Of a stretch of 64,000 bases of DNA, positions 9,119 to 19,045 are shown piece after piece (positions within the stretch are counted from its first letter, which is position 1; every line of letters starts with the position of its first letter). The translations under genes were made by a program, and so were the position numbers. Origin of the DNA: Vreelandella malpeensis (GTDB lineage Bacteria > Pseudomonadota > Gammaproteobacteria > Pseudomonadales > Halomonadaceae); contig NZ_WHVL01000001.1 in the NCBI RefSeq assembly GCF_020622355.1, positions 930,001 to 994,000 of the forward strand. Direction: 5' to 3'. The notes below the pieces were generated by a model, which was not told the origin of the DNA, ran no database searches, and was given only the letters and a program-made list of their open reading frames with translations.

Positions 9119-9934
9119 CTAGATCATGGCGCGGCGCACGCGTGCCGACATCCACTCGGAGACGATGACGGTGGCGAAGATCATCACGAAGATCACGCTG
9201 ACCTGGCTCCAGGCAAGGCTGTTGATCGAGGCGTTGAGGGCCAGGCCGATCCCGCCGGCACCGACCAGCCCCAGCACGGTGGATTCGCGGATGTTGATGT
9301 CCCAGCGGTAGAGGCTGATACCGGCGAAGGCCGGCAGCACCTGGGGCAGCACGGCGTAGTTCATGACCTGCAGGCGGCTCGCCCCGGTGGCGCTGATCGC
9401 CTCGACCGGGGTCGGGTGGATCTCCTCGATCGCCTCGTACAAAAGCTTGCCGACGAAGCCGATCGAGCGCAGCGCGATGGCGATGATGCCGGCGAGCACG
9501 CCGGGGCCGACGATGGTGACCAGGAGCATCGCCCAGATCAGCGAGTTGATCGAGCGCGACGAGACGATGATCATGAGCGCAAGACTTCGCACCAGCGGGT
9601 GCGGCGTGGTGTTGCGCGCGGCCAGAAACGCCACGGGAAAGGCCATCAGCACGCCCAGTGCCGTGCCGAGGGTGGCGATGTTGAGCGTGTCCCACATGGG
9701 CCGCCAGAGCTTTTCGGCGTACTCCCAGCGCGGCGGCAGCATGCGCCCGAGCAGGTCGCTTCCCTGGCGGCCGGCGTCCTCCACGAACACCCACAGGGTG
9801 TTGTCGGAAATCACCTTCCAGCAGAGCAGAAACAGGCTCAGCCCGAAAAGCCAGGCGGCGAAGCGCAGCCACTGGGCGGCGGTGGTGCGCCGCTGCCACA
9901 GCGGCAGGCCAGCAGAGGAGGTCGAGACGGGCAT
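9119..9934 (-). CDS. phnE: Phosphonate/phosphite ABC transporter permease PhnE (second copy)
   Basis: Inner-membrane permease subunit of a PhnCDE-type importer, 271 aa from the ATG at 9934, chosen because AAGGAT lies 8 nt upstream. A GTG at 9952 is the alternative and leaves 5 nt after the previous gene. The BPD-transport EAA loop is visible (EAISATGASRLQVMNYAVLPQVLPAF), followed by the PhnE signature RWDINIRESTVLGLVGAGGIG. It is the distal gene of phnD-C-E-E; two different PhnE subunits would form a heterodimeric channel. Confidence 0.9.
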   Translation of the reverse strand: MPVSTSSAGLPLWQRRTTAAQWLRFAAWLFGLSLFLLCWKVISDNTLWVFVEDAGRQGSDLLGRMLPPRWEYAEKLWRPMWDTLNIATLGTALGVLMAFPVAFLAARNTTPHPLVRSLALMIIVSSRSINSLIWAMLLVTIVGPGVLAGIIAIALRSIGFVGKLLYEAIEEIHPTPVEAISATGASRLQVMNYAVLPQVLPAFAGISLYRWDINIRESTVLGLVGAGGIGLALNASINSLAWSQVSVIFVMIFATVIVSEWMSARVRRAMI

Positions 9935-9957
9935 GGCGAGATCCTTGAGCACGGCGG

Positions 9958-10785
9958 TTACTGGGTGAAGCGACGAACGTGGCTGGAGGCGTATTCGCTG
10001 GCAAGCACAATGGCGATGATGATCAACAGGATCGCCGCAGCGGTGCCGTACTCGTAGCGGCTGAGCGAGGTGTTCAGGGTCGCGCCGATGCCGCCAGCGC
10101 CGACGATGCCGATCACCGAGGATTCACGAAAGTTGATGTCGAGCCGGTACATCGACAGCCCGATCAGGCGCGGCATCACCTGGGGCTGGATGGCGTGATT
10201 CATCACCTGCCACCAGCCGGCGCCGGTCGCGCGCACCGCCTCGACCTGGCGCCAGTTCAGATCCTCGATGTCCTCGGCGAGCAGCTTGGCCATAAAGCCG
10301 ACGGTGGCGAAAGCCAGGGTGATCATGCCGGCCAGCGGCCCGAAGCCGAACATCACCACGAACAGGATGGCGATGATGATTTCCTGAAAGGTGCGCGACA
10401 CCGCGATGATGGCCCGGCACAGCGCGTAGATCGGCAGCGGCGCGATGTTGCGCGCAGCACCCAGCCCCACGGGAATCGCCAGCAGCACGCCGATCACCGT
10501 GGAGGTGAGCGTCATGGTCAGGCTCTCGATCAGCCCGGCGATGATGTCGCCCTGGCGACTGATGAAGTCCGGCTGCGTGAACGCCGCCAGGAAGTTGACC
10601 GCCCGCCCCGCCCCCTCGGCGACTCGCGCCCAGTTGACGTCGACGGAGCCCAGTGCCAGCACCAGGTAGGCGAGCACGGCCACCCCCAGCGCCCAGCGCC
10701 GCCCGGCCCCGGTGATGAACGGTTGTCGCCGCCACTGCCCCTGACGCGCTGCTCGAAGGCGTCCTTCGCTTGCGTTCAGGCTCAT
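9958..10785 (-). CDS. phnE: Phosphonate/phosphite ABC transporter permease PhnE (first copy)
   Basis: Permease subunit of 275 aa. The ATG at 10785 overlaps the phnC stop codon as ATGA, so the longer upstream open frame is not used. About six membrane helices, an EAA loop ([21 protein letters not shown]) and the signature [20 protein letters not shown] are present. Its N-terminal ~30 residues are basic and cytoplasmic. It pairs with the second PhnE copy encoded next. Confidence 0.91.
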   Translation of the reverse strand: MSLNASEGRLRAARQGQWRRQPFITGAGRRWALGVAVLAYLVLALGSVDVNWARVAEGAGRAVNFLAAFTQPDFISRQGDIIAGLIESLTMTLTSTVIGVLLAIPVGLGAARNIAPLPIYALCRAIIAVSRTFQEIIIAILFVVMFGFGPLAGMITLAFATVGFMAKLLAEDIEDLNWRQVEAVRATGAGWWQVMNHAIQPQVMPRLIGLSMYRLDINFRESSVIGIVGAGGIGATLNTSLSRYEYGTAAAILLIIIAIVLASEYASSHVRRFTQ

Positions 10786-11612
10786 CGCACCGCCCCGCTC
10801 AGGGCGACATCGAACGCCCGGGGCGGCGCCGAGCGCTCCTCTGCCGGCTCCTCGGGCCCGACGCGGGTATCCCACTCCTCCTCGCCGTAGATGGTGGTGA
10901 GGATGTCGCTGGTCAGCTCGCTCGGGGCGCCGTCGAAGACGATGCGCCCGGCGTTGAGCCCGACGATGCGGTCGGCGAACTGCCGGGCCAGCGCCACGTC
11001 GTGGATGTTGATGATCGCGGCCAGGCCGCGCTCGGCACAGAGCTCACGAATCAGGCGCATGATCTGGCGTGAGGTCTTGGGATCGAGGCTCGCCGTGGGC
11101 TCGTCGACCAGCAGAAGCCTCGGGCTTTGCAGCAGCGCACGAGCGATGCCGACCCGCTGGCGCTGGCCGCCGGAAAGGGCGTCGGCGCGCTTGTCGAGGG
11201 CGTGATCGAGGCCGACCCGCTCGAGCAGGCGAAACGCCTCGCGCACGTCCTGCTCCGGGTAGCGGCGAAAGAAGCTGCGCCAGAAGCCGACGTAGCCCAG
11301 CCGCCCGGAGAGCACGTTCTCCATCACCGTGAGCCGGTCGACCAGGGCGTACTCCTGGAAGATCATGCCCATCGACCGGCGCGCTCGTCTGAGCCCGGCG
11401 CCAGAGAGCGTGGTCAGCTCGTCGCCATCCAGGCGAATATGGCCCTGGCTGGGTTCCACCAGCCGGTTGACGCAGCGGATCAGGGTGCTCTTGCCCGCCC
11501 CGGAAGGGCCGATCAGGGCCATCACCTGACCCTTGGGTAGCGCGAGGTCGATGTCGCTCAGGGCGCGGTCCCCGGTCGGGTAGCGCTTGCCGACGCCTTC
11601 GAGTGTGAGCAT
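10782..11612 (-). CDS. phnC: Phosphonate/phosphite ABC transporter ATP-binding protein PhnC
   Basis: ATPase that powers the PhnDCE importer, 276 aa. Walker A is GPSGAGKST, the signature is [15 protein letters not shown] and Walker B is [12 protein letters not shown], followed by the H-loop in INIHDVALA. The C-terminal ~30 residues after GEEEWD are extra and disordered-looking. It follows phnD after a 69-bp gap containing a strong hairpin, and overlaps the downstream phnE by 4 bp. No C-P lyase genes are nearby in this window, so the substrate may be phosphate, phosphite or a phosphonate. Confidence 0.92.
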   Translation of the reverse strand: MLTLEGVGKRYPTGDRALSDIDLALPKGQVMALIGPSGAGKSTLIRCVNRLVEPSQGHIRLDGDELTTLSGAGLRRARRSMGMIFQEYALVDRLTVMENVLSGRLGYVGFWRSFFRRYPEQDVREAFRLLERVGLDHALDKRADALSGGQRQRVGIARALLQSPRLLLVDEPTASLDPKTSRQIMRLIRELCAERGLAAIINIHDVALARQFADRIVGLNAGRIVFDGAPSELTSDILTTIYGEEEWDTRVGPEEPAEERSAPPRAFDVALSGAVR

Positions 11613-11633
11613 GGAAGTGCCTCGTCTATACGG

Positions 11634-11666
11634 CCTTCGGCCGGAAGGCGGGCTTCCGGCCGAAGG
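11634..11666 (-). other. Perfect 14-bp hairpin between phnD and phnC
   Basis: CCTTCGGCCGGAAG at 11634-11647 pairs perfectly with CTTCCGGCCGAAGG at 11653-11666 around a 5-nt loop. No T-run follows on the minus strand, which argues against a simple intrinsic terminator. It probably protects or partly attenuates the transcript, so that the binding protein is made in excess over PhnC and PhnE. Confidence 0.7.
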
Positions 11667-11681
11667 GGGCTGAAAGTGCGT

Positions 11682-12647
11682 TCAGTCGCAGTCGTAGGTC
11701 ACGTCGGTGGCGTCGGCGATGGTGCGCACGACCGACCACTGATCGGCGTAGGTGATGGGAATGAACTGCGCCTCGCCGGAGTTGGCGAACTCCGCCTCGA
11801 GCGGTGTGCCTTCCCAGTCATAGCTGAAGAACGCTTCCTGGATCTTGTCGGCGAGTTCCGGGTCCAGGTTGTGGGCCAGACCGTAACCGGTGGTGGGGAA
11901 GGTGTCCGAGGTGTAGATGACTTCGTAATCGCCCTCGTCGATCACACCGCGGGCGAGCATCCGCGTGGCCACCGAGTTGGCGATGGCGGCGGCGTCGTAA
12001 TCCTTGTTGATCACGCCCAGAATCGAGTTGTCGTGGGAGCCGGAGAAGGCCGGTTCGAAGTCCTCGCCCGCCTGCATGCCGTACTCGGAGCTCAAAAGTG
12101 CCGACGGCGCGCGAAAGCCGGAGTTGGAGGTTTCGGACGTGAACGCCAGCTGGCGCCCCGCGAGATCCTCGATCGCTTCGATACCGCTGCCCGGGTAGGT
12201 GATGATCTCCATCTCGTAGCCGTAGCTGCCGTCGTCGGCGGCCATCATGGCGAACGGCCGAAAGCCCCCGCAGTTCACGGCTACCGGCACGCCGCCAGTG
12301 TTGAAGCCGGCAATGTGCAGGCGCCCGGCGCGCAGCGCCTCCTGCTGGGCGGCGTTGGACTGCACGGGGAAGAACTGCACGTTCTTGCCGGTCGCCTCGC
12401 TCAGGTGGTCGAGAAAGTCCGCCCACACCTCGGCGTAGACCGCCGGATCCTCGACCGGCGTATAGGCGAACACCAGCGTGTCCGGGTTGACCCACTCGGC
12501 GGCGTCCTGGGGGACGTCGGCGACCATGTCGCCATCGTGGTCGGTATAGCGCGCGGAGAGATCCGCCGAGGCGTTCGTCGCGAGGAGGGACAGCGCACCA
12601 CAGACGGCGGCGCTCACGAGGGTACGGCGTAGGGACAAGGTCGTCAT
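11682..12647 (-). CDS. phnD: Phosphate/phosphite/phosphonate-binding protein PhnD
   Basis: Periplasmic binding protein, 321 aa, with a signal peptide of about 28 residues (MTTLSLRRTLVSAAVCGALS ... NASA). The family pattern is present: VFAYTPVEDPAVYAEVWADF, then GFNTGGVPVAVNCGG, DLAGRQLAFTSETSNSGFRAP and FSGSHDNSILGVINKDYDAA. Its ATG overlaps the stop codon of the upstream EAL-CBS-GGDEF gene as ATGA, so it is translationally coupled to that gene. It would deliver an oxyanion of phosphorus to PhnC/PhnE. Confidence 0.92.
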   Translation of the reverse strand: MTTLSLRRTLVSAAVCGALSLLATNASADLSARYTDHDGDMVADVPQDAAEWVNPDTLVFAYTPVEDPAVYAEVWADFLDHLSEATGKNVQFFPVQSNAAQQEALRAGRLHIAGFNTGGVPVAVNCGGFRPFAMMAADDGSYGYEMEIITYPGSGIEAIEDLAGRQLAFTSETSNSGFRAPSALLSSEYGMQAGEDFEPAFSGSHDNSILGVINKDYDAAAIANSVATRMLARGVIDEGDYEVIYTSDTFPTTGYGLAHNLDPELADKIQEAFFSYDWEGTPLEAEFANSGEAQFIPITYADQWSVVRTIADATDVTYDCD

Positions 12648-14476
12648 GCATCACCCGAGACATGGTTGGAAGTCTCGCTATCCTGGCAAGCCAAGGTGAC
12701 AGCGCCGCGACACTTGCATGACGCCTCGATGACGGCGGGCGCGGCGTCACCTCTTCTGCGCTCGACGAACAGGCTGTTGCCGGCGATCTTCTTGGCCTGG
12801 TGCTTGAGCTCGGAGAGCCGGGCGGCGATGTCGAGCGCCCGACAGCGGTCGTTTGCGCGCACCGGCTTGACCGCGATCGATACGCTCACCCAGGGGAAGA
12901 AGTCCGGCTCGCCGCGGCGGTTCTCCACGCTCACCCCGCCCTGGCGCTGGTGCTCCCTGGCGTAGAATCCTGGCGCCATCACCGCGAAGGCGTCGAGGAT
13001 CTGGCGGCAGATGCCCTCCCACTGTTCGATGGGCAGCAGCATCATGAAGTCGTCGCCGCCAATATGGCCGATGAAACCGCCGGCGCTCTCCACCTGGGCC
13101 TGCAGAAGCCGCGACAGCGCGATGATCACCTGATCGCCCCGGGCGTAGCCGTAGGCGTCGTTGTAGGCCTTGAAGTTGTCCAGGTCCACGTAGGCCGCCG
13201 CGAAGGGCTCGCCCTTCTCCAGCGTGCGGGTCAGCGTCTCGTTGATGAGGATGTTGCCGGGAAGCCCCGTCAGCGGGTTGGCGTGGCGCGCCTGGCGCAC
13301 CTGGATGGCGGTGATCTCGCGCAGCAGGTCGACGATGCTGCCCATGCCCAGGTACGCCCCGTGATCGACGATCACGAAATCCTCCTGCTCGATGTCGTGG
13401 CTGTCGGTGAGCTGCTGGCTGAGCACCTCGAGCAGCGTGTCCGCCTCGGCGATCAAGGGGCGCGCATCCGCCACTTCCAGCACCTTGCGCTTGGCGTAGA
13501 GCGCGTGGCTGTAGGGGTTGGTGAACAGCGTCAGAAAGGCGTTGCGGCGCACCACCGCCACCGGCCGACCCTCCTCGACTATCGCCACGCAGCGCAGCGC
13601 CGGTTGCTGGCGAAAGCGCTCGGCGAGCGCCGGGATCGAATCCCCGGGCGAAACGGTCTCGATGGCCCGGGTGATCGCCCGGGCGGTGCGCCCTGCTCCG
13701 CTCGCACCGCCCGCCGCAGGCAGCTGCAGGGCGAGCGTATGCGGCGGCTCCCGAGTGGGCCGCGCGAAATAGAACCCCTGCAGCAGCGAAAGCCCGCGAT
13801 CAAGCTCCCACAGGCACAGGTGTTCCGCGGCGGTCTCGACCCCTTCGGCGATCAGCTGGCAGTCGAGGCTTCGCGCCACGTCGAGAATCGAGCGCAGGAA
13901 CTCGCGCTTGGCGGGCTCCTGGTCGATGCCGGCGACGAAGTGGCGATCGAGCTTGACGAAGTCCGGGCGTAGCTCCGCCCAGTGGCGCAGGCTCGAATGC
14001 CCGGCGCCCAGGTCGTCGAGCGCCACCTGGAAGCCCATGTCACGGTAGTGATCCACCGCCTGGCGCATCAGCGCGTAGTCGTGGATCGGCACGTGCTCGG
14101 TGAGCTCGATCACCACCCGTTCCGGGGAGAGCCCGCTTTCGCGCAGAAACCCGAGCGTCAGTCCCTCCTCGAAGTCGCGCTCGACGATGGTCAGCGGCAT
14201 CACGTTGAGAAACAGCCGCCCGGGCAGGTTGAGCTCGACGAAGCGGCGGATGGCGAGCTGGCGGCACTTGAGATCGAGTTCGACCAGAAGCCCCGCCTGC
14301 AGCGCCACGTCGAACAGGCGCAGCGGCGAGTGAAGCGGCGAGTGCTCGGGGCCGCGAATCAGCGCCTCGTAGCCGAACACTGCCTGGCGGTTGGCATCCA
14401 CGATGGGTTGGAACAGCACGTAAAGCTCGTCGCCGTCGAGAATGCGGCTCAGCCAGTGGGCGTCTTGGGAAGTCAT
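12644..14476 (-). CDS. EAL-CBS-GGDEF c-di-GMP phosphodiesterase/cyclase
   Basis: Cytosolic protein of 610 aa with the order EAL (about residues 10-245), a CBS pair (about 265-390) and GGDEF (about 395-570). EAL residues look active: EAL at 37-39, ELTE, LDDLGAG, KLD and AEGVE. The GGDEF signature reads GGDDF (473-477), with Asp for the usual catalytic Glu, so cyclase activity is uncertain and the domain may be a GTP or c-di-GMP sensor. I use the ATG at 14476 (AAGG upstream), not the longer frame, because a PHO-box-like site and a natural leader lie above it. The last codons overlap phnD as ATGA. Confidence 0.88.
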   Translation of the reverse strand: MTSQDAHWLSRILDGDELYVLFQPIVDANRQAVFGYEALIRGPEHSPLHSPLRLFDVALQAGLLVELDLKCRQLAIRRFVELNLPGRLFLNVMPLTIVERDFEEGLTLGFLRESGLSPERVVIELTEHVPIHDYALMRQAVDHYRDMGFQVALDDLGAGHSSLRHWAELRPDFVKLDRHFVAGIDQEPAKREFLRSILDVARSLDCQLIAEGVETAAEHLCLWELDRGLSLLQGFYFARPTREPPHTLALQLPAAGGASGAGRTARAITRAIETVSPGDSIPALAERFRQQPALRCVAIVEEGRPVAVVRRNAFLTLFTNPYSHALYAKRKVLEVADARPLIAEADTLLEVLSQQLTDSHDIEQEDFVIVDHGAYLGMGSIVDLLREITAIQVRQARHANPLTGLPGNILINETLTRTLEKGEPFAAAYVDLDNFKAYNDAYGYARGDQVIIALSRLLQAQVESAGGFIGHIGGDDFMMLLPIEQWEGICRQILDAFAVMAPGFYAREHQRQGGVSVENRRGEPDFFPWVSVSIAVKPVRANDRCRALDIAARLSELKHQAKKIAGNSLFVERRRGDAAPAVIEASCKCRGAVTLACQDSETSNHVSGDA

Positions 14477-14553
14477 GGAGCGGGTGCCTTGTAGAGCGCC
14501 GTGGTGCGCTAACAGCCGATGAAAACGATCATCGCGCAGCTTGCGACATCGGG

Positions 14554-14571
14554 ATGACACTTTCGTGACAC
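14554..14571 (-). promoter_or_regulatory. PHO-box-like direct repeat (PhoB site)
   Basis: On the minus strand the sequence reads GTGTCACGAAAGTGTCAT: two 7-mers of TGTCA type with an 11-bp period and an A-rich 4-bp spacer. It agrees with the classical CTGTCAT-AWAW-CTGTCAY box at 14 of 18 positions by eye. It lies 78 bp before the EAL-CBS-GGDEF start, in the gap after the PhoD-like gene, where a promoter for the eal-phnDCEE operon is expected. Confidence 0.6.
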
Positions 14572-14576
14572 GCTTC

Positions 14577-16505
14577 TCAGCGCCGCACCTCCGGCGGCGG
14601 GAAGCTCACCTCGCCGCCTCGGGCATCGAGCTGGCGGATGTCCTGCGGGCGGCCCTGCTCGTCCAGGCTGACCAGGCCGATGCCGCTGGCGTTGACCAGC
14701 CGCTCGCCGGCCCGGGCCCGGCTCGGGTCGCGCGGCACCACGGCGAGCTTGCGCCGCTTGGTGAAGCCGTTGAGCGGCGACCAGGGCGCGTAGAGCCAGC
14801 GGTTGAGTCGGTCGAAAACGTCGAGCAGCCGCGCCGGAAAGGTGTTCTTGATGCCGCTGGAGGTGATCTGCCACAGGTGCGGGGGGCGCGTCTGGCGGCG
14901 AACGACGATGTCATAGGCAAACGAGTAGTGCACGTCGCCAGAGAGGATCACGTAGTTGCCCGGCGTCTTCGAATGACACCAGATCTGCAGGAGCACGCTG
15001 GCCGCGCCGCGATGCGCCATCCAGTTCTCGGCGTCCACCACCAGCGGCTTGCCTGCGAGCGTGAAGAGCTTCTGCACCCCCTCGATCAGCTTCACGCCGA
15101 ACATCGGCGCCGGCGAGACGATCACCGCGCCCTGGCAGTCGAGCAGCGCCTGCTGCATCTCCATCAGCGCCTCCCAGTCCATCAGCCCCGAGGGGCGCTT
15201 GGGGCTTCGCTCGCTGCGCCAGCGCCGGGTGCGGGTATCCAGCACGACGAGCGCCGGGGTGCCGGGCACCTGGAACTCCCAGCCCTGAAAGCGCAGCAGC
15301 CGCTCGATCAGCGCATCCTGGGTCGGGGCATCGAGCGCCTCGCCGCGCGTATCGAGCAGTTGGCTTGCGGCATCGACCAGAGGTGCGAGCTTGTCCGGGT
15401 CGTTGCCCCACCCCTGGCAGAGCAGGTAGGCGATCAGGGCGTTGCCGATGATGCGCTTGGAGAACGGGTGGCCGTAGGCGCAGCGCTCCCAGTCGGCGGT
15501 CAGGTTCCAGTCGTCGGTGACGTCGTGGTCATCGAAGATCATCAGGCTCGGCAGGTGCGCCAGCAGACGCGCGCACGGCGAAAGCCCCGCGACGAAGGCG
15601 TCCATCGTCGCCTGCTCCTGGCGGTAGGTGGCAGCATCCTGGTCGGCGAGCGCGGGCGCGGCCACCTCGATCAATCGCCAGGGCGTCGGCGACCATACCA
15701 GGCAGTACATGGCGAGCATCTCGGCGAGCGTCATCAGGTGGTTCGAGGCGTTGGCCGAGGTGAACACCGGCTTCTTCACCCCGCCGAAGAAGCGCTCCCG
15801 AAGTGCGGCGTTGCTGGTCACGTCCGGCAGCAGCTGCTCGCGGTGATAATAGGTCTCGGGGGCGGCGTAGAGCGCCTGGCTATCCGCCACCGTGGCGCCT
15901 TCGAGCCCCTCGTCGAAAAGCCCCAGCCGTGCGATCAGCGCGTGCACGGCGGCAAGCGTCGGGCCCGCCACGTCGTCCACGTAGACCTGATCGCCGGTCA
16001 TCAAAAGCCACGCTGGCCATTCGCCGGGGCTTGCCTTGTGCTCGTCAAGCCAGGCGTCGGCGCGCACCAGCCCGTCCGGGGCAAGATGGTGGGGCTTGCG
16101 GCAGGAGCCATGCATCAGCCGGTGATGGCGCCCGGCAAGTACGAAGGCGGGCAGCGTCTCGCCCTCCTGGGCGAGCCAGGGCGCCCACTCGGCGATCGAG
16201 CGCGCAGCCCCCGGCGCGCCGATGCGCAGGTCGTAGCCAATGCGCAGGTCAACCGGCAGTGGTTCGTCGAGGGCGACGTCGACCAGGGCGATGAAGGCAT
16301 GACAACCGATGGCGACGAAACGCGTCGACCCCGCCAGGTCGATCTCCCGCACCTTTTCGCCCGCCGGGTACAGCACAAGGGAAAGCGACAGCGGCCGTGA
16401 GGTGACCAGCCACATCACCAGCCGCTGCGGGGCGAGGCGGCGCAGCAGCGGGCCGACCAGCACCTCGGGCAGCGCTTGAGTAAACGATTCGGTACTAGCG
16501 TTCAT
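14577..16505 (-). CDS. PhoD-like metallophosphatase
   Basis: Predicted phosphatase/phosphodiesterase of the alkaline phosphatase D superfamily, 642 aa. Metallophosphatase motifs are visible: LMTGDQVYVDDV, LMIFDDHDVTDDWN and VILSGDVHYSF. There is no signal peptide or Tat motif, unlike secreted PhoD, so it is probably cytoplasmic and its substrate is unknown. The ATG at 16505 lies inside the end of the sensor kinase gene (11-bp overlap), so it is the last gene of the pepSY-regulator-kinase operon. The gap after it (14476-14577) holds the next operon's control region. Confidence 0.82.
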   Translation of the reverse strand: MNASTESFTQALPEVLVGPLLRRLAPQRLVMWLVTSRPLSLSLVLYPAGEKVREIDLAGSTRFVAIGCHAFIALVDVALDEPLPVDLRIGYDLRIGAPGAARSIAEWAPWLAQEGETLPAFVLAGRHHRLMHGSCRKPHHLAPDGLVRADAWLDEHKASPGEWPAWLLMTGDQVYVDDVAGPTLAAVHALIARLGLFDEGLEGATVADSQALYAAPETYYHREQLLPDVTSNAALRERFFGGVKKPVFTSANASNHLMTLAEMLAMYCLVWSPTPWRLIEVAAPALADQDAATYRQEQATMDAFVAGLSPCARLLAHLPSLMIFDDHDVTDDWNLTADWERCAYGHPFSKRIIGNALIAYLLCQGWGNDPDKLAPLVDAASQLLDTRGEALDAPTQDALIERLLRFQGWEFQVPGTPALVVLDTRTRRWRSERSPKRPSGLMDWEALMEMQQALLDCQGAVIVSPAPMFGVKLIEGVQKLFTLAGKPLVVDAENWMAHRGAASVLLQIWCHSKTPGNYVILSGDVHYSFAYDIVVRRQTRPPHLWQITSSGIKNTFPARLLDVFDRLNRWLYAPWSPLNGFTKRRKLAVVPRDPSRARAGERLVNASGIGLVSLDEQGRPQDIRQLDARGGEVSFPPPEVRR

Positions 16506-17854
16506 GGCTCACCACCGGAAGCGTCAGGCAGACCTCGAGTCCGCCGGCGCCAGCGCGGGACAGCGCCATCTCGCCGCGATAGAGCGCGACCAGGTCCGCC
16601 ACGATGGCAAGCCCCAGGCCGCTCTCCGAGCGCTGCTCGTCGAGTCGGGCGCCCCGGGCGAGCGCCGCCTGACACTGCTCGTCATCGAGCCCCGGACCGT
16701 CGTCGCTGACCCTAAGCGTCAGCGTCTCGCCTTGCACCTCGACGCTCAGCGTGACCTCGGCGCTCGCCCAGCGGATCGCGTTGTCCAGCAGGTTGCCGAT
16801 CACCTCCTGCACGTCTTGGGCGTCCATGCGCACCCGGGGGCGCGCCTGCCAGCGCTGGTTCAGCGTGATGCCGCGCCGGGCAGCCAGCCGGGTGAGGCCC
16901 TCGAGCAGCCCGGCGAGCGTGGCGTCGAGAGCGATGGGAGAGAGCGCCAGGCCCTCGCCCGCTGCCGATGCGCGGGCCAGATGATGGCGCACGGCGGCGT
17001 CGATGCGGGCAAGCTCCACGCCCAGGCGCTCGCCGCTCTCCGGGGGAAGCTGCTTGAGCTGCAGGCGCATGACGGAAAGCGGCGTCTTCAGGGCGTGGGC
17101 CAGGTTGCCGGCAGTATGGCGGCCGCGCTCGATCAGGCGCTGATCGCGGGCGAGTACAGCGTTCATCGAACCCGCAAGCGTAGCGAGTTCCTCGGGCAGG
17201 CGGGTGTCCATGCGACTCGCCGCGCCCTTCTCGACCTCGCGCAGGTTGGCGTTCATGCGCCGCAGCGGCGCCAGCCCAAAGCGCACCTGCAGCGCCAGTA
17301 CGCCGAGCAGCAGCGCGCCGAGGGCGAGCATGCCGAGCCATAGAAGCCCTTGGAAGCGCTGGATATCGTCGCGCAGCGTGGTCTCGTCGGCAGCGACGCT
17401 GACGTGCAGCGGTGCCGACAGCGGCGCCAGGTAGATGTCGCGCTCCACCACCCGCAGTGGCTGAGCACGCGGGCCGGTCACGCTGCGTGCGCTGACCTGA
17501 CGGTTGTCGGTCACCGGCAAACGCTGATCCCATAATGAGCGCGACGCCAGCTGGTGCGCGCCCTGGTCGGTGATCTGCCAGTACCAGCCTGAGAAGACCT
17601 GGTCGAAGCGCGCATCGCCCAAGGCACTTCGATAGCGCAGCTCGCGGCTTTGCGGGTCGACCGAGACGCCGGCGATCACCACGTTGAGGGTGGCCTTCAA
17701 GCGTTCGTCGAAGGCAGCGACCGCCGAGGCGCGGTAGTAATGGGAGAGCCAGGCGCCGGCCAACGGCAGGACCAGGGCGATAATCACCAGCGCAGCAAGC
17801 AACAAGCGCGTGGCGATCGAACGACGCGCCCAGCGCCGAGCGAGGCGCGCGCGC

Positions 17855-17865
<11 letters not shown>
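16495..17865 (-). CDS. Sensor histidine kinase (PhoQ/QseC-like)
   Basis: Inner-membrane kinase of 456 aa. TM1 is at about residues 15-38, a periplasmic sensor of ~120 residues follows, then TM2, HAMP, and HisKA with the phospho-acceptor His in GNLAHALKTPLSVMRLQ. The catalytic domain has the N-box EVIGNLLDNAIRWA, G1 SDDGPGLDDEQ and G2 GLGLAIVADL. The ATG at 17865 overlaps the end of the response regulator gene by 11 bp; the longer open frame upstream is a shadow. The periplasmic ligand is not apparent. Confidence 0.9.
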
Positions 17866-18529
<664 letters not shown>

Positions 18530-18549
18530 GGTCGCCCTCCCTGGCGCGG

Positions 18550-18909
18550 TCACCTCACGCGCATCATCTCGTTGATACGCGCCCCCTCGATCTTCATCAA
18601 CTGCCCGGTACGGGCGTCGAACTCGAACTCCACTACCTGCCCTTGGGGGCCGAGCATCTTGATCTCGTACTCGATCTCGTCGTCGTCGCGCTCCATCTCG
18701 ATTTCGATTACCTCACCCAGGTAGCGCGCTTCCAGCCAGTCCAGCAGCTGTTCCAGACTCACCGCCTCGCCCTGGCGCACCTCGCCATGAAGCCCTTCCC
18801 AGTGCTGGTCTGCGTAGGCGCCGCTGGCCAGCACCCAGGCAGCGAGGGCGCCGGCGAAAAGTCGGCGGCGTAGCACAGGAAACGACAAATGAAGGTAGCG
18901 TATGCTCAT
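18550..18909 (-). CDS. PepSY domain exported protein
   Basis: Secreted 119-aa protein with an N-terminal signal peptide (cut near GAYA) and one PepSY-type repeat (SLEQLLDWLEARYLGEVIEI ... VVEFEFDARTGQLMKIEGARI). PepSY proteins of this kind are often encoded beside two-component systems and may modulate the sensor or bind metals; the precise job is unknown. The start is the ATG at 18909. It is the first gene of the operon pepSY-regulator-kinase-phoD-like and is divergent from a second PepSY-like gene. Confidence 0.82.
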   Translation of the reverse strand: MSIRYLHLSFPVLRRRLFAGALAAWVLASGAYADQHWEGLHGEVRQGEAVSLEQLLDWLEARYLGEVIEIEMERDDDEIEYEIKMLGPQGQVVEFEFDARTGQLMKIEGARINEMMRVR

Positions 18910-18931
18910 GGCGCCAGCATGCCAAAGAGAA

Positions 18932-18948
18932 CATGAATGCACCATGAA
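18932..18948. promoter_or_regulatory. TTCATG-N5-TTCATG direct repeat, likely response-regulator site
   Basis: On the minus strand the sequence reads TTCATGGTGCATTCATG: two identical hexamers exactly 11 bp apart, the layout of PmrA/QseB-type boxes. It lies in the 136-bp gap between the two divergent PepSY genes and beside the operon that encodes an OmpR-family regulator. Autoregulation and control of both PepSY genes is the natural reading, but binding is inferred. Confidence 0.5.
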
Positions 18949-19045
18949 CAGCGCCTTCAGGTTGGCGAAAGCTGCGCGCTGCTATAACGCTCTCAAGGCG
19001 TCGGAAGAACCGACGCACACCCTTTCTCTTGACCAGGAGCTAGCC

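Noticed and set aside
9119..10785. Two phnE genes as a recent duplication
   Set aside because: The two permeases differ strongly along their length; they are better read as an old heterodimeric pair than a fresh duplication.
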